This document shows, one piece after another, positions 1-8,337 of a DNA stretch of 33,593 bases (its first letter is position 1; every line of letters begins with the position of its first letter). The notes beneath the pieces were generated by a model. The model saw nothing but the letters and a program-made list of their open reading frames with translations, searched no databases and had not been told where the DNA came from. Origin of the DNA: an uncultured Thermomicrobiales bacterium (lineage in GTDB: Bacteria; Chloroflexota; Chloroflexia; Thermomicrobiales; UBA6265). The stretch spans positions 1-33,593 of the forward strand of contig CADCWG010000098.1 of the NCBI GenBank assembly GCA_902806335.1, given 5' to 3'. The position numbers and the translations under genes were made by a program.

Positions 1-1
1 C

Positions 2-583
2 GTGGGCCAGGGGCATCGGCGGCAGGGCGTCGGCTCGGCGCTTCTCAGGAGCCTCGCCGATGAGGCGGCGGCCGAGATTAGGCGACCGCTCCGCGCAGGA
101 ACCCCAGCCGGCGACACGGTCGGCCCAGCCTTCCTCGCCCGGCACGGTTTCCGCCACCCGATGCGGACCCGCCTCGGCCGCTACGACGCCGAGTCGGTCG
201 ACGCCGAAGCCGCGGCGGTGTTCGCTGCCGCGGCGGGACGAGTTGCAGCCGCCGGCTATCGGATCGTCGCCGCGCGGGACGCCGCGCGGGACCCCATCCT
301 GGCTCTGGCTCCCCTCCACGCGGAGGTGTACCGGGCGCGGCACGCCTGGAGCCCGCCCCGCTCGCTCGATGACGCGGCGGCGCGCGACCTCTTCCTCGGC
401 GACGACGTGATCCCAGACCTGTTCTTGGTCGCGGTGGCCTCGGACGGTCCGGCAGCGGTCGGGAGCGTTCGGCGAGGCGCGGAATCGGGGTCGCTCGAGC
501 TTGGCCGGTTCGGCACGGCGGCGTCCCACCGCGCGGCGGAGGGGGACCTGGTCGCGGCCCTGGTGGGGCGTTGCCTGGTGTAG
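2..583 (+). CDS. Tandem-GNAT N-acetyltransferase, 5' truncated, ends at a probable frameshift
   Basis: The gene is cut by the window start. The first visible residues carry the acetyl-CoA pyrophosphate-binding loop of GNAT enzymes (a Q/R-x-x-G-x-G/A type motif, RRQGVGSALL) followed by an alpha helix and the usual end of the domain (FLARHGF). A second GNAT-like domain starts near visible residue 65 and reaches its own central strand (GSLELGRFGTAASHR). The frame then stops at TAG 581-583, before the last strands of that second domain. The missing C-terminal part can be read in another frame just downstream, so the gene looks broken or mis-sequenced. GNAT enzymes transfer an acetyl group from acetyl-CoA to an amine; the substrate here cannot be told. 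The family call is fairly sure, but the intact or broken state is not. Confidence 0.72.
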   Translation: MGQGHRRQGVGSALLRSLADEAAAEIRRPLRAGTPAGDTVGPAFLARHGFRHPMRTRLGRYDAESVDAEAAAVFAAAAGRVAAAGYRIVAARDAARDPILALAPLHAEVYRARHAWSPPRSLDDAAARDLFLGDDVIPDLFLVAVASDGPAAVGSVRRGAESGSLELGRFGTAASHRAAEGDLVAALVGRCLV

Positions 584-765
584 GCGGCGACTCGGGGACG
601 GGGCCGCTGGGGTTCGAGATCGCCCGGGCCGACGCCCACCTCTGGGACTCCCTGACCGGTCTCCCGGTGCGGTGGGCTCCGGATCGGCTCGCGGAGATCC
701 GACCTGGTCATGGTCCGGCGGCGGCGGCGGTCCCGCTCCGCTGGGGCTCTGAGGGCGTCGCTTGA
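584..765 (+). pseudogene. Continuation of the tandem-GNAT gene in the -1 frame
   Basis: From about 571, frame 1 reads GGDSGTGPLGFEIARADAHL and on to a GLPVRW...LAEIRPG segment. This resembles the closing strands of a second GNAT domain (a hydrophobic strand, an acidic/Asp-His stretch, then a Leu-Pro turn). It stops at TGA 763-765. No start codon with a ribosome site precedes it, so it is better read as the displaced 3' end of the preceding gene than as a separate gene. The change from frame 2 to frame 1 must occur between roughly 540 and 583. The stop codon overlaps the -35 box of the topA promoter. Confidence 0.5.
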
Positions 766-790
766 CACCCTTCCGACGGCTGACTATGGT
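762..790 (+). promoter_or_regulatory. Sigma-70-type promoter for topA
   Basis: A perfect -35 box TTGACA (762-767) is separated by exactly 17 bases from TATGGT (785-790), about 100 bases ahead of the topA start. The 18-base block around the -35 box (756-773) recurs exactly upstream of the peptide transporter genes at 7170-7187. Confidence 0.75.
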
Positions 791-890
791 TGGGCATTAA
801 GGAAGGATCCCCGCAACACACCTGCCGACCCTCCCCCGCTCCGCACCCCGATGACCCTCCCGCGCGCTGGCTCCGGCCACGCCTCCCAGG

Positions 891-3263
891 ATGACCATGC
901 CCACCGAACCAACCAAGCCAACGACGGACATCGCCGCCGCCGGCACGCCGAAGGGCGTCGCCGCGGTGGTCGAGGTCCCGAAGACCCGGACGACCAGGGC
1001 CAAGAGCAACGGGGCGACGACGCGGAACGGCACCGCCGCCAAGGCGGCGGGAACGAAGGCGCCCGCCCGGCGCGTCGGCGCCGCCGCGACCACCGCAGCC
1101 CGGAGCGCGACCGGCACCGGCCGCGGTCGCCTCGTGATTGTCGAGTCCCCGGCCAAGGCGAAGACGATCGCCAAGTACCTCGGCGCCGGCTACACGGTCA
1201 AGGCGTCGATGGGGCACGTCCGCGACCTCCCGAAGAGCACCCTCGGCGTGGAGGTCGACGGCGACTTCGCGCCCAAGTACCTGGTGCCACGCGACAAGAG
1301 CAAGGTCGTCAAGGAGCTCAAGGCGAGCGTCCAGGGCGCGCGCGAGATCATCCTCGCGACCGACCCCGACCGCGAGGGCGAGGCGATCGCCTGGCACCTG
1401 ATGCACGCCACGGAGGCCGACACCACCGGCAAGCCGATTCGGCGGGTGGTCTTCAACGAGATCACCCGTGACGCGGTGACCGAGGCGATGGCCCACCCGC
1501 GCGACATCGACATGCAGCTCGTCGACGCCCAGCAGGCGCGACGGATCCTGGACCGGCTGGTCGGCTACGGCGTCAGCCCGCTGCTCTGGAAGAAGGTCAA
1601 GCGGGGGCTCTCGGCCGGCCGCGTCCAGACGGCCGCGCTGCGGATCGTCGTCGAGCGCGAGCGCGAGGTGCTCGCCTTCGTGCCGGTCGAGTACTGGTCG
1701 CTCGACGCCGAGCTGGCCAAGCGGACCGGGAAGGCGCCGACCAAGCAGGACACCTTCCGCGCCGCGCTGAGCAAGATCCATAGCAAGAAGGCCGAGCTGG
1801 CGACGGGCGAGGAGACCCAGGCGGTCGTCCGCGGCCTGGACGGCGCGCACTACCGGGTCGGCACCGTCACCCGGCGGGAGTCGCAGCGCCGCCCGTCGGC
1901 CCCGTTCACCACCAGCACCCTGCAGCAGGAGTCGTCGCGCAAGCTCGGCTACGCGCCGAAGCGGACGATGCAGCTGGCCCAGGACCTCTACGAGGGGGTC
2001 GACCTCGGCGGCGAGGGCAGCCAGGGGCTGATCACCTACATGCGGACTGACTCGACCAACATCTCCGGCTCCGCCCAGCAGGCGGCGCGGGCGGTGATCA
2101 GCGTCCGCTTCGGTCCGGAGTACGTGCCCGACCGCCCCCCCATCTACACCAAGAAGAGCAAGGGGGCCCAGGAGGCGCACGAGGCGATCCGGCCGACCTC
2201 GCCGCAGCGCGACCCCCAGAGCGTCAAGCCCTTCCTCTCGGCCCAGCAGTTCAAGCTCTACCAGCTCGTCTGGCAGCGGTTCATGGCCTCGCAGATGCGG
2301 CCGGCGGTGCTCGACAACACCGGGGTCGACATCCTGGCCGGGCCGGCCGACGCGGTGGCCACTGGCCAGGCGCCCTACACCTTCCGGGCGACCGGCAGCG
2401 TGGTCCGGTTCCCGGGCTTCATGGCCGTCTACCAGGCCGGCCGCGACGACGGCGACACCGACGAGCTCGACAAGGGCGCCCTGCCGCCGCTGACCGAAGG
2501 CGAAGACCTCGACCTGCGTCGGCTGCTCCCCGAGCAGCACTTCACCCAGCCGCCCCCGCGCTACTCCGAGGCGACCCTCGTCAAGGCGCTCGAGGAGCGG
2601 GGCATCGGCCGGCCGAGCACCTACGCGCCGACGATCGAGACCCTCAAGTACCGCAACTACGTCACGGTCGAGGAGAAGAAGCTGATCCCGACCGAGCTGG
2701 GGTTGGTGGTCAACGACCAGCTCGTCGAGCACTTCCCAGGGATCTTCGACATCGGCTTCACGTCGCGGCTCGAGGAGGAGCTCGACGAGATCGCCAGCGG
2801 CGAGCGGGCCTGGGTGCCGACGATGCACGAGTTCTACGGACCCTTCACCCAGACCCTGGCCCAGGCCGAGCAGACCATGGAACGGGTGCGGATCCGCGAC
2901 GAGCCGACCGACGAGGTCTGCGAGCAGTGCGGCAGCCCGATGGTGATCAAGCTCGGCAAGTTCGGCAAGTTCCTCGCCTGCAGCGGCTTCCCCGACTGCC
3001 GCAACAGCAAGCCGCTCCTGCAGCGGATCGGCGTGACCTGCCCGACCTGCAAGCAGGGCGAGATCGTGGAGCGACGCTCGAAGAAGGGCCGTGCCTTCTT
3101 CGGCTGTGAGCGCTACCCGGTCTGCGACTTCGTGGCCTGGAACAAGCCGGTCAACCAGAGCTGCCCGCGCTGCGGCTCGTACATGGTTGAGGCCAACCGA
3201 AAGGGGCAGATCCGCTGCCCGGCCTGCGGCCACGACGGCGGCGCCCTCGCCCAGGCGGGCTAG
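891..3263 (+). CDS. topA: DNA topoisomerase I (type IA)
   Basis: This is a 790-residue enzyme that relaxes negative supercoils by single-strand passage. About 75 Ala/Lys/Thr-rich residues precede the TOPRIM domain, which carries the RLVIVESPAKAKTI motif (Glu at about 85) and the acidic DPDREGEAIAWH motif. The central gate domain has the catalytic tyrosine in GLITYMRTDS (about Tyr383) and the SAGRVQTAALR and EAHEAIRPT motifs. The C-terminus, from about residue 677, holds three zinc-ribbon repeats, each with two CxxC-type or CxxxxxC-type pairs. ATG 891 is followed in frame by ATG 897, which is equally possible; the ribosome site (AGG next to 891) is weak for both. A strong promoter lies at 762-790. 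The basic N-terminal extension is probably disordered and may bind DNA (inference). Order topA-hslV-hslU echoes the Bacillus topA-trmFO-xerC-hslV-hslU cluster. Confidence 0.97.
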   Translation: MTMPTEPTKPTTDIAAAGTPKGVAAVVEVPKTRTTRAKSNGATTRNGTAAKAAGTKAPARRVGAAATTAARSATGTGRGRLVIVESPAKAKTIAKYLGAGYTVKASMGHVRDLPKSTLGVEVDGDFAPKYLVPRDKSKVVKELKASVQGAREIILATDPDREGEAIAWHLMHATEADTTGKPIRRVVFNEITRDAVTEAMAHPRDIDMQLVDAQQARRILDRLVGYGVSPLLWKKVKRGLSAGRVQTAALRIVVEREREVLAFVPVEYWSLDAELAKRTGKAPTKQDTFRAALSKIHSKKAELATGEETQAVVRGLDGAHYRVGTVTRRESQRRPSAPFTTSTLQQESSRKLGYAPKRTMQLAQDLYEGVDLGGEGSQGLITYMRTDSTNISGSAQQAARAVISVRFGPEYVPDRPPIYTKKSKGAQEAHEAIRPTSPQRDPQSVKPFLSAQQFKLYQLVWQRFMASQMRPAVLDNTGVDILAGPADAVATGQAPYTFRATGSVVRFPGFMAVYQAGRDDGDTDELDKGALPPLTEGEDLDLRRLLPEQHFTQPPPRYSEATLVKALEERGIGRPSTYAPTIETLKYRNYVTVEEKKLIPTELGLVVNDQLVEHFPGIFDIGFTSRLEEELDEIASGERAWVPTMHEFYGPFTQTLAQAEQTMERVRIRDEPTDEVCEQCGSPMVIKLGKFGKFLACSGFPDCRNSKPLLQRIGVTCPTCKQGEIVERRSKKGRAFFGCERYPVCDFVAWNKPVNQSCPRCGSYMVEANRKGQIRCPACGHDGGALAQAG

Positions 3264-3387
3264 CCAGCGGTACCCGCCGACCCACCCGCGGTGCACCGCC
3301 CTGCTGGGCGGCCGCCGCGGGCCGGGGTCCGACCGACGACCAGCGTGAAGTAACTCGCGGCGTCGCGGCCGCGGGCGCCAGACGAGC

Positions 3388-3418
3388 CGGGTGCGTCCGT
3401 CCGACCGGACCGCACCCG
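3388..3418 (+). terminator. Hairpin downstream of topA, possible terminator without T-run
   Basis: CGGGTGCG (from 3388) pairs with CGCACCCG (to 3418), and the stem continues inward through TCCG/CGGA with one bulged base, leaving a short loop. No T-run follows, so it may be an intrinsic terminator of the GC-rich type or an RNA-stabilising hairpin at the end of the topA message. Confidence 0.4.
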
Positions 3419-3643
3419 CGGCAACATGCCCCTAGAGGGGCTGAGACGATCGGCGGGAGGCACTCCCGCCGGGAGTACGCGCCCCGTCCATGACCGGCTC
3501 TCAGGAGCGCCCGGGCGGCGGTGGCCGACAGGTCGACGGGGCGTCACCGCGCCGGCCCGGCCTGCCGAGGTTAGTGCCGCCGTGGCGTGTGCTCGCGTCG
3601 CGAGGGCACGACCGGCGGCACCGGCGCGCCGGTGCCAAGGCGG

Positions 3644-3649
3644 TACAAT
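3644..3649 (+). promoter_or_regulatory. Candidate -10 box for hslVU
   Basis: TACAAT sits 90 bases before the chosen hslV start in an otherwise GC-dominated stretch. No good -35 box is seen 16-18 bases upstream, so the call rests on the -10 match alone. If correct, transcription would begin near 3656. That excludes the longer in-frame start at 3490 and supports the GTG at 3739. Confidence 0.4.
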
Positions 3650-3738
3650 GGAACGTTGGGCGCCGCCCCGGTGTCCGCTTCGAGCCCGGTCCCGCCGGGC
3701 CTCTGCCGCCGACGGCCCAGATCGGAACCGACCCACCC

Positions 3739-4518
3739 GTGAACCGCTACACCCCCGACGGTCGACCCGTCCGCCTCCGCTCCACCACCATCCTCGGCGT
3801 CAAGCGGGACGGCGCGGTCGCCCTCGCTGGCGACGGCCAGGTCACCCTCGGCGACGTGGTGCTCAAGCACGGCGCCCGGAAGATCCGCATCCTCTACGAC
3901 GGCCAGGTGCTCGCCGGCTTCGCCGGTGCGGTCGCCGACGCCCTGACCCTCTTCGGCAAGTTCGAGGCGCAGCTCAAGGCCTGGGACGGCAACCTGCGCC
4001 GTGCCAGCGTCGAGCTGACCAAGGAGTGGCGTACCGACCGCTACCTGCGACGCCTGGAGGCCCAGCTGATCGTCGCCGACCCCGAGTCGCTGCTCGTCCT
4101 CTCGGGCGAGGGCGACGTGATCGAGCCCGACGACGGCATCCTGGCGATCGGCTCGGGCGCGCCCTACGCGACCGCCGCCGCCAAGGCGCTGATCGCCCAC
4201 ACCGACCTCGACGCCACCGCGGTCGTCCGGGCCGCGATGACGATCGCCGCCGACCTCTGCATCTTCACCAACGACCGCTTCGTGGTCGAGACCGTCCGCC
4301 GAGAGCCCGATGGCCACGCCGTCGCCGAGGGCAACGCCGCCGACGAGGCGGAGCTGCCCCTGGGCGACGACCCCACGGTGGCCGCGCGCGCCGCCGACGC
4401 CGGCGACCCGGCCGCCGCCGCCGCCGACGAGGACGACGACGAGGACGCCGCCGCGTCGGATCCGGGCGAGGACGTGCTCGCCGACGAGGACGACGACCGA
4501 GACGGGGAGGCTCGATGA
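3739..4518 (+). CDS. hslV: ATP-dependent protease proteolytic subunit HslV (ClpQ) with propeptide and acidic tail
   Basis: HslV is the threonine protease chamber of the HslUV complex. The GTG start gives 15 residues (ending LRS) ahead of the catalytic threonine in [10 protein letters not shown] (Thr16), so a propeptide must be removed. Counting from that threonine, Asp17, Lys33 (GARKIRILY) and the GSGAPYA loop match the conserved active-site positions of E. coli HslV. The core ends near residue 187 ([13 protein letters not shown]). A further ~72 residues follow, Ala-rich then strongly acidic (runs of Asp/Glu), which is unusual for a family of about 175-180 residues. The stop codon overlaps the hslU start (ATGA), so the tail is not an artefact of a missed stop. 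The start has only a weak ribosome site and is less certain than the family. Confidence 0.93.
   Translation: MNRYTPDGRPVRLRSTTILGVKRDGAVALAGDGQVTLGDVVLKHGARKIRILYDGQVLAGFAGAVADALTLFGKFEAQLKAWDGNLRRASVELTKEWRTDRYLRRLEAQLIVADPESLLVLSGEGDVIEPDDGILAIGSGAPYATAAAKALIAHTDLDATAVVRAAMTIAADLCIFTNDRFVVETVRREPDGHAVAEGNAADEAELPLGDDPTVAARAADAGDPAAAAADEDDDEDAAASDPGEDVLADEDDDRDGEAR
4504..4510 (+). promoter_or_regulatory. Ribosome binding site of hslU inside the end of hslV
   Basis: GGGGAGG lies in the last codons of hslV, four bases before ATG 4515 and seven before ATG 4518. Both ATGs are in frame; spacing slightly favours 4518. With the ATGA overlap this indicates translational coupling of HslU to HslV. 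Confidence 0.6.
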
Positions 4519-6017
4519 TGGCCGAGGCGCAACGCCGTCCCAATGGCACCGCGACGATCGCCCGCCCCGGCCCCGAGACCGAGGCGCCGGCGCTGGAGAA
4601 CCTGACGCCGACCCAGATCGTGGCCGAGCTGGACCGCTACATCATCGGCCAGACGGACGCCAAGCGCGCCGTCGCGGTCGCCCTCCGCAACCGCTACCGG
4701 CGGCAGCAGCTACCCGACGAGATGCGGGAGGAGGTCCAGCCGAAGAACATCCTGATGATCGGCCCGACCGGCGTCGGCAAGACCGAGATCGCCCGCCGCG
4801 TGGCGAAGATCGTCGACGCCCCCTTCCTCAAGGTGGAGGCGACCAAGTTCACCGAGGTCGGCTACGTCGGCCGGGATGTGGAGAGCATCGTCCGCGACCT
4901 GGTCGAGGTCGCGATCAGCATGCTCCACGGGCAGCGCCTGGAGCAGGTCAAGGACGAGGCCGCGAAGGCCGCGGTCCAGCGCCTGGCCGACCTGCTCGTC
5001 GCCCAGCTCGTCGAGAAGCAACCCAAGGCGAAGAACGGTCGCAACGGTCGCCACGCTGCCGCCGAGAAGGGCGACCCCGAGGACGCCGCCGCGCTCGAGC
5101 GGCAGGAACTCGCCAGCCAGCGGCGCAAGGCGCGCGAGCGCAAGCGTCTCCTCGCGCTGCTCGACCAGCAGGCGCTCGAGGAGGAGACGGTCGAGATCGA
5201 GGTCGACGACGAGGTCGGCGACGACTACGGCCCGCTCGACTTCGTGTCCGGGATGACCGCCGAGGACCTCCACGACACCTTCCACGACTTCCTCGACGGC
5301 TACCTGCCCCGGCGGCCGGTCCGGCGCCGGGTCTCGGTCCGCGAGGCGCGGCGGATCCTGACCCAGCAGGAGGCGAACCGGCTGGTGGACTTCGACGCCG
5401 TCGTCGAGACGGCGATCGACCGGGTCGAGGACGCCGCGGTCGTCTTCATCGACGAGCTCGACAAGACGGTCTCCGGCGAGGGCGACTACGGGGCCGAGGT
5501 CTCGGGCCAGGGCGTCCAGCGCGACCTGCTGCCGATCGTCGAGGGCTCGGTGGTGATGACCCGCTACGGCCCGGTCAAGAGCGACCACATCCTCTTCATC
5601 GCGGCGGGAGCCTTCCATGACAGCCGTCCCTCGGACCTGATCCCCGAGCTCCAGGGCCGCTTCCCGATCCGAGTCGAGCTCAACAGCCTCTCCGAGGACG
5701 ACCTCTACGCGATCCTCACCGTGCCCCAGAACGCGCTGACCAAGCAGTACCAGGCGCTGCTGGGCACCGAGGGCCTGACGCTGGAGTTCACCGAGGACGG
5801 CATGCGGGAGATGGCGCGCCTGGCCACCCAGGTCAACGCCAGCACCGAGGACATCGGCGCCCGCCGCCTGCATACGATCATCGAGCGGGTGCTCGAGGAG
5901 ATCTCGTTCGACGCGCCTGAGAAGAAGGGCGAGACGGTCTCGATCGACCGCGCCTTCGTCGGCGAGCGCGTGGGCGAGGTCGCCGCGGACGACGACCTGA
6001 GCAACTTCATCCTCTAG
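4515..6017 (+). CDS. hslU: HslU (ClpY) AAA+ unfoldase of the HslUV protease
   Basis: HslU is the hexameric ATPase that unfolds substrates and feeds them to HslV. The 500-residue protein shows the HslU/ClpX-type start ([24 protein letters not shown] is shared in style; about residues 30-53), Walker A GPTGVGKT (83-90), the pore loop GYVGRD (116-121), Walker B VVFIDELD (Asp313-Glu314), the [12 protein letters not shown] segment, the arginine-finger region [13 protein letters not shown] and sensor 2 GARRLHT. The C-terminus ends DLSNFIL, the conserved tail that inserts into HslV pockets. The extra length over E. coli HslU (443) lies in an N-terminal ~25-residue extension and in a highly charged I-domain (about 170-270). 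It starts within the hslV stop (ATGA). No feature is missing for activity. Confidence 0.97.
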   Translation: MMAEAQRRPNGTATIARPGPETEAPALENLTPTQIVAELDRYIIGQTDAKRAVAVALRNRYRRQQLPDEMREEVQPKNILMIGPTGVGKTEIARRVAKIVDAPFLKVEATKFTEVGYVGRDVESIVRDLVEVAISMLHGQRLEQVKDEAAKAAVQRLADLLVAQLVEKQPKAKNGRNGRHAAAEKGDPEDAAALERQELASQRRKARERKRLLALLDQQALEEETVEIEVDDEVGDDYGPLDFVSGMTAEDLHDTFHDFLDGYLPRRPVRRRVSVREARRILTQQEANRLVDFDAVVETAIDRVEDAAVVFIDELDKTVSGEGDYGAEVSGQGVQRDLLPIVEGSVVMTRYGPVKSDHILFIAAGAFHDSRPSDLIPELQGRFPIRVELNSLSEDDLYAILTVPQNALTKQYQALLGTEGLTLEFTEDGMREMARLATQVNASTEDIGARRLHTIIERVLEEISFDAPEKKGETVSIDRAFVGERVGEVAADDDLSNFIL

Positions 6018-6039
6018 CGCCGGACCGCGCGGGCGGCCG

Positions 6040-7092
6040 GTGGCGAGCGAGGGCGACGAGGACGGGACGGTGGGGGACGGGGCGGTCCAGGCGCCGGGAT
6101 GCGGCGCGACCCAGGCGCCGGGTGACGGCGCGGTAGGGCGGGTACTGGCGGTCGACCTCGGGGGGACCAACCTCCGCGTCGCGGTCGTCGGCGTCGACGG
6201 CGAGCTCTGCAACCGGCGGCACCTGCCGTCGGCGGCCAGGGAGGGCCCGGAGGCGATCATCGCGACGATGGTCGCGTTGCTGGCCGAGGTGGCCGCCGAA
6301 GCCGACCTGCCGGCCGGTGCCCCGGTCGGCATCGCCTGCCCGGGCCCCCTCAACCCCCGCGAGGGGGTCGTCTACCACACCCCGAACCTGGCCGGTTGGC
6401 ACGACGTGCCGCTCGGTCCCCGAATCGCCGCGGCGACGGGCCGTCGTGTCTCGATCGGCAACGACGGCAACCTGGCCGCCCTCGGCGAGGTCCGGTTCGG
6501 CGCGGCGCGCGGGGCCCGAGACCTGGTCTATCTCGCCCTCGGGACGGGGGTCGGAGCCGGCGTGGTCTCTGGGGGGCGGCTCATTGACGGGACCCGCGGG
6601 CTCGGCGCCGAGCTCGGCCACACCTGCGTCGCGCTCGACGGCCCCCGCTGCACCTGCGGCAACATCGGCTGCCTGGAGACCTACGCGTCGGGCTGGGCCA
6701 TCGCGCGCGAGGCGTCCCTCGTCATGACGACCGACGACGGCGCGGCGCTGCGGCGGGCGGCGGGCGGCCTCCCGCCCACGGCGGGCACCGTCTCGGCGGC
6801 GGCCACGGCCGGTGACCCCGCCGCGCTGGCGATCCTCGCCCGTGCCGGGCGGGCACTGGGCGCCGCCCTCGGCAGCTTCATCAACACCTTCAACCCCGAG
6901 TTGGTCGTCTTCGGCGGCGGGGTCGCGACCCTCGGTGACCACCTCCTGCGCCCGGCCCACGAGGCCGTCCGCCAGCATGCCTTCCCCGCGGCCCGGGCCG
7001 ACGTCCGCTACGCCTTCTCGGCGCTCGGCGCGGATACCGGGCTCTACCGTGCCGCCGCGCTCGCCCTTGGCGCCGCCGAGAGGAACCCGTAG
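6040..7092 (+). CDS. ROK-family sugar kinase (glucokinase-like)
   Basis: This cytoplasmic ATP-dependent sugar kinase probably phosphorylates glucose or a related hexose. After ~35 Gly/Ala/Asp-rich residues comes the ATP phosphate-binding motif VLAVDLGGTNLRVAVV. It is followed by GIACPGPLNPREGVV, the catalytic-region Asp in IGNDGNLAALGE, the GTGVGAGVV loop, and the ROK zinc motif: ELGHTCV then CTCGNIGCLETYASG, where three Cys and a His bind zinc. There is no N-terminal helix-turn-helix, so it is a kinase rather than a ROK repressor. GTG 6040 is taken as the start; GTG 6070 in the same frame would trim most of the low-complexity leader and is a fair alternative. It lies 22 bases after hslU and may be read from the same transcript. 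The exact sugar is not shown by sequence. Confidence 0.88.
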   Translation: MASEGDEDGTVGDGAVQAPGCGATQAPGDGAVGRVLAVDLGGTNLRVAVVGVDGELCNRRHLPSAAREGPEAIIATMVALLAEVAAEADLPAGAPVGIACPGPLNPREGVVYHTPNLAGWHDVPLGPRIAAATGRRVSIGNDGNLAALGEVRFGAARGARDLVYLALGTGVGAGVVSGGRLIDGTRGLGAELGHTCVALDGPRCTCGNIGCLETYASGWAIAREASLVMTTDDGAALRRAAGGLPPTAGTVSAAATAGDPAALAILARAGRALGAALGSFINTFNPELVVFGGGVATLGDHLLRPAHEAVRQHAFPAARADVRYAFSALGADTGLYRAAALALGAAERNP

Positions 7093-7175
7093 CGACCGCC
7101 ACGCCGGCCAGGAGCGACCGGGACGCCGGTTGGGCGAGCAGCACAAACGTGTGCCGGCGCATGGCGTCCCGTCGC

Positions 7176-7204
7176 TTGACACCCTTCTGGGCCGCTGCTA
7201 GCAT
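7176..7204 (+). promoter_or_regulatory. Sigma-70-type promoter for the peptide transporter genes
   Basis: TTGACA (7176-7181), a 17-base spacer and TAGCAT (7199-7204) preceded by TGC, an extended -10 feature. The 18 bases 7170-7187 are identical to those around the topA -35 box (756-773). The start of transcription would be near 7211, leaving a leader of about 190 bases before the first permease gene. Confidence 0.75.
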
Positions 7205-7210
7205 CCCGGC

Positions 7211-7398
7211 CGTTCGCACGGGGACACCAATTCGAGCCCGCAGGCGACGCGGGGACACGGTTTCGCGGGGACCGGGCGTCGAACGCCCACGGGACAGCGT
7301 TTCCGGTGAGGTGCATTCGTCCGGCGGGGGTCCCGCCGGGCGTCGCTGCCTACCCCAGACCGATCGGGCCGATCACGCCTTGTCCGAACGGAGTCGCG
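7211..7398 (+). promoter_or_regulatory. Long structured 5' leader of the peptide transporter message
   Basis: The predicted leader holds two clear hairpins: GGGCGT/ACGCCC with a three-base loop (7274-7288), and CCGGCGGG/CCCGCCGG, a perfect 8-bp stem with a three-base loop (7321-7339). A GGGGAC or GGGGACA(C) word recurs upstream of them. I do not recognise a known riboswitch. The ribosome site GGAG (7390-7393) sits five bases before the ATG. Confidence 0.4.
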
Positions 7399-8337
7399 AT
7401 GCTGCGCTACATCGCCAACCGCGTCTTCTGGTTCATCCCCACCACGATTGTGCTCGTCGCCCTGACGTTCGTGATCCTCAAGTTCACCCCCGGGACGGGC
7501 GTCGTCTCGGAGGGGACGCAGACCATCACGCGGGACCAGATCGAGCGGCTGGAAGAGAACTACGGGCTCAACGACCCGCTCTACCGCCAGTTCACCACCT
7601 ACCTCGGGAAGGTGGTCACCGGCGACTTCGGCGAGTCGTTCCAGTTCCGGCCGCAGACGGTCAATTCGATCATCGGGCGGACGTTCCCGGTCTCGCTTCG
7701 CCTCGGTGCCTACGCGACCCTCTTCGCCGTCGCGCTCGGGATGACGCTCGGGACGATCGCGGCGGTGAACCAGAACCGCTGGCCGGACTACCTCTCGACC
7801 ACGTTCTCGATCCTCTTCTACAGCCTGCCCAACTTCGTGATGGGCTTCCTGCTGATCCTGCTGCTGGCCGTCTTTCTGCCCCGGCGCGGGGTTGACCTCG
7901 GCTTCAACGTCGGCGGGATCGAGCGGTGGCAGGACTGGGTCCTGCCGACGATCGCGCTCGGCGCCGCGCCGATGGCGACGATCGCCCGCTACACGCGGAG
8001 CAGCGTGATCGAGGCGATCCGCTCGGACTACGTGCGAACGGCCCGCGCCAAGGGCGTCCGCGAGCGCGGCGTGGTGATCCGCCACGTCCTGCGCAACGCC
8101 CTGATCCCGGTGGTGACGCTGGTCGGGCCGATCTTCGCCGCCATCGGCACCGGCTCGTTCTTCGTCGAAGAGGTCTTCAACATCCCCGGGATGGGGCCCT
8201 ACTTCGTCGAGAGCATCGTCGCCAAGGACCAGCCCATGGTGCTCGCGGTGGTGCTCATCTATGGCCTCTTCCTCGCCCTGATGAACCTCGTGGTCGACAT
8301 CGTCTATGGCTTCATCGACCCCCGGATCCGCTACTGA
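7399..8337 (+). CDS. Peptide ABC transporter permease, DppB/OppB type
   Basis: This 312-residue inner-membrane permease is one half of the channel of a di/oligopeptide importer. It opens with MLRYIANRVFWFIPTT, the short cytoplasmic stretch and first membrane helix typical of DppB/GsiC proteins. A periplasmic region with the family signature (QIERLEENYGLNDPLYRQF) is followed by five more predicted helices. The cytoplasmic EAA loop that docks the ATPase reads DYVRTARAKGVRERGVVIRH, and the C-terminus ends GFIDPRIRY as in the family. ATG 7399 is chosen for its GGAG site and because family members begin at this point; a longer in-frame start at 7306 would add unrelated residues. The second permease follows after 166 bases. 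The substrate could be peptides, nickel or another SBP-family-5 ligand. Confidence 0.93.
   Translation: MLRYIANRVFWFIPTTIVLVALTFVILKFTPGTGVVSEGTQTITRDQIERLEENYGLNDPLYRQFTTYLGKVVTGDFGESFQFRPQTVNSIIGRTFPVSLRLGAYATLFAVALGMTLGTIAAVNQNRWPDYLSTTFSILFYSLPNFVMGFLLILLLAVFLPRRGVDLGFNVGGIERWQDWVLPTIALGAAPMATIARYTRSSVIEAIRSDYVRTARAKGVRERGVVIRHVLRNALIPVVTLVGPIFAAIGTGSFFVEEVFNIPGMGPYFVESIVAKDQPMVLAVVLIYGLFLALMNLVVDIVYGFIDPRIRY

Larger units (their letters stand above)
3264..3738 (+). other. Spacer between topA and hslV: no gene, two hairpins and a promoter
   Basis: These 475 bases contain no reading frame that resembles a protein family. They hold a long hairpin at 3388-3418, a second perfect hairpin at 3451-3471 (CGGCGGGA, five-base loop, TCCCGCCG) and a TACAAT box at 3644-3649 ahead of hslV. 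In Bacillus, trmFO and xerC occupy the matching place; nothing like them remains here. Confidence 0.55.

Noticed and set aside
708..3296. An 862-residue open frame opposite topA
   Set aside because: It mirrors topA codon by codon; the long Leu/Val/Asp/Arg-rich translation is the usual antisense shadow of a GC-rich gene.
3436..3475. A CTGAGA word next to stems, recalling a thiamine (TPP) riboswitch
   Set aside because: The second TPP motif (ACCTGAT...GG region) is absent, the layout does not fit, and the downstream genes are not thiamine genes.
3426..4514. HslU extended by ~360 residues upstream in the same frame
   Set aside because: The added part is Arg/Pro-rich shadow of hslV; HslU family proteins begin near 4515 where a ribosome site is present.
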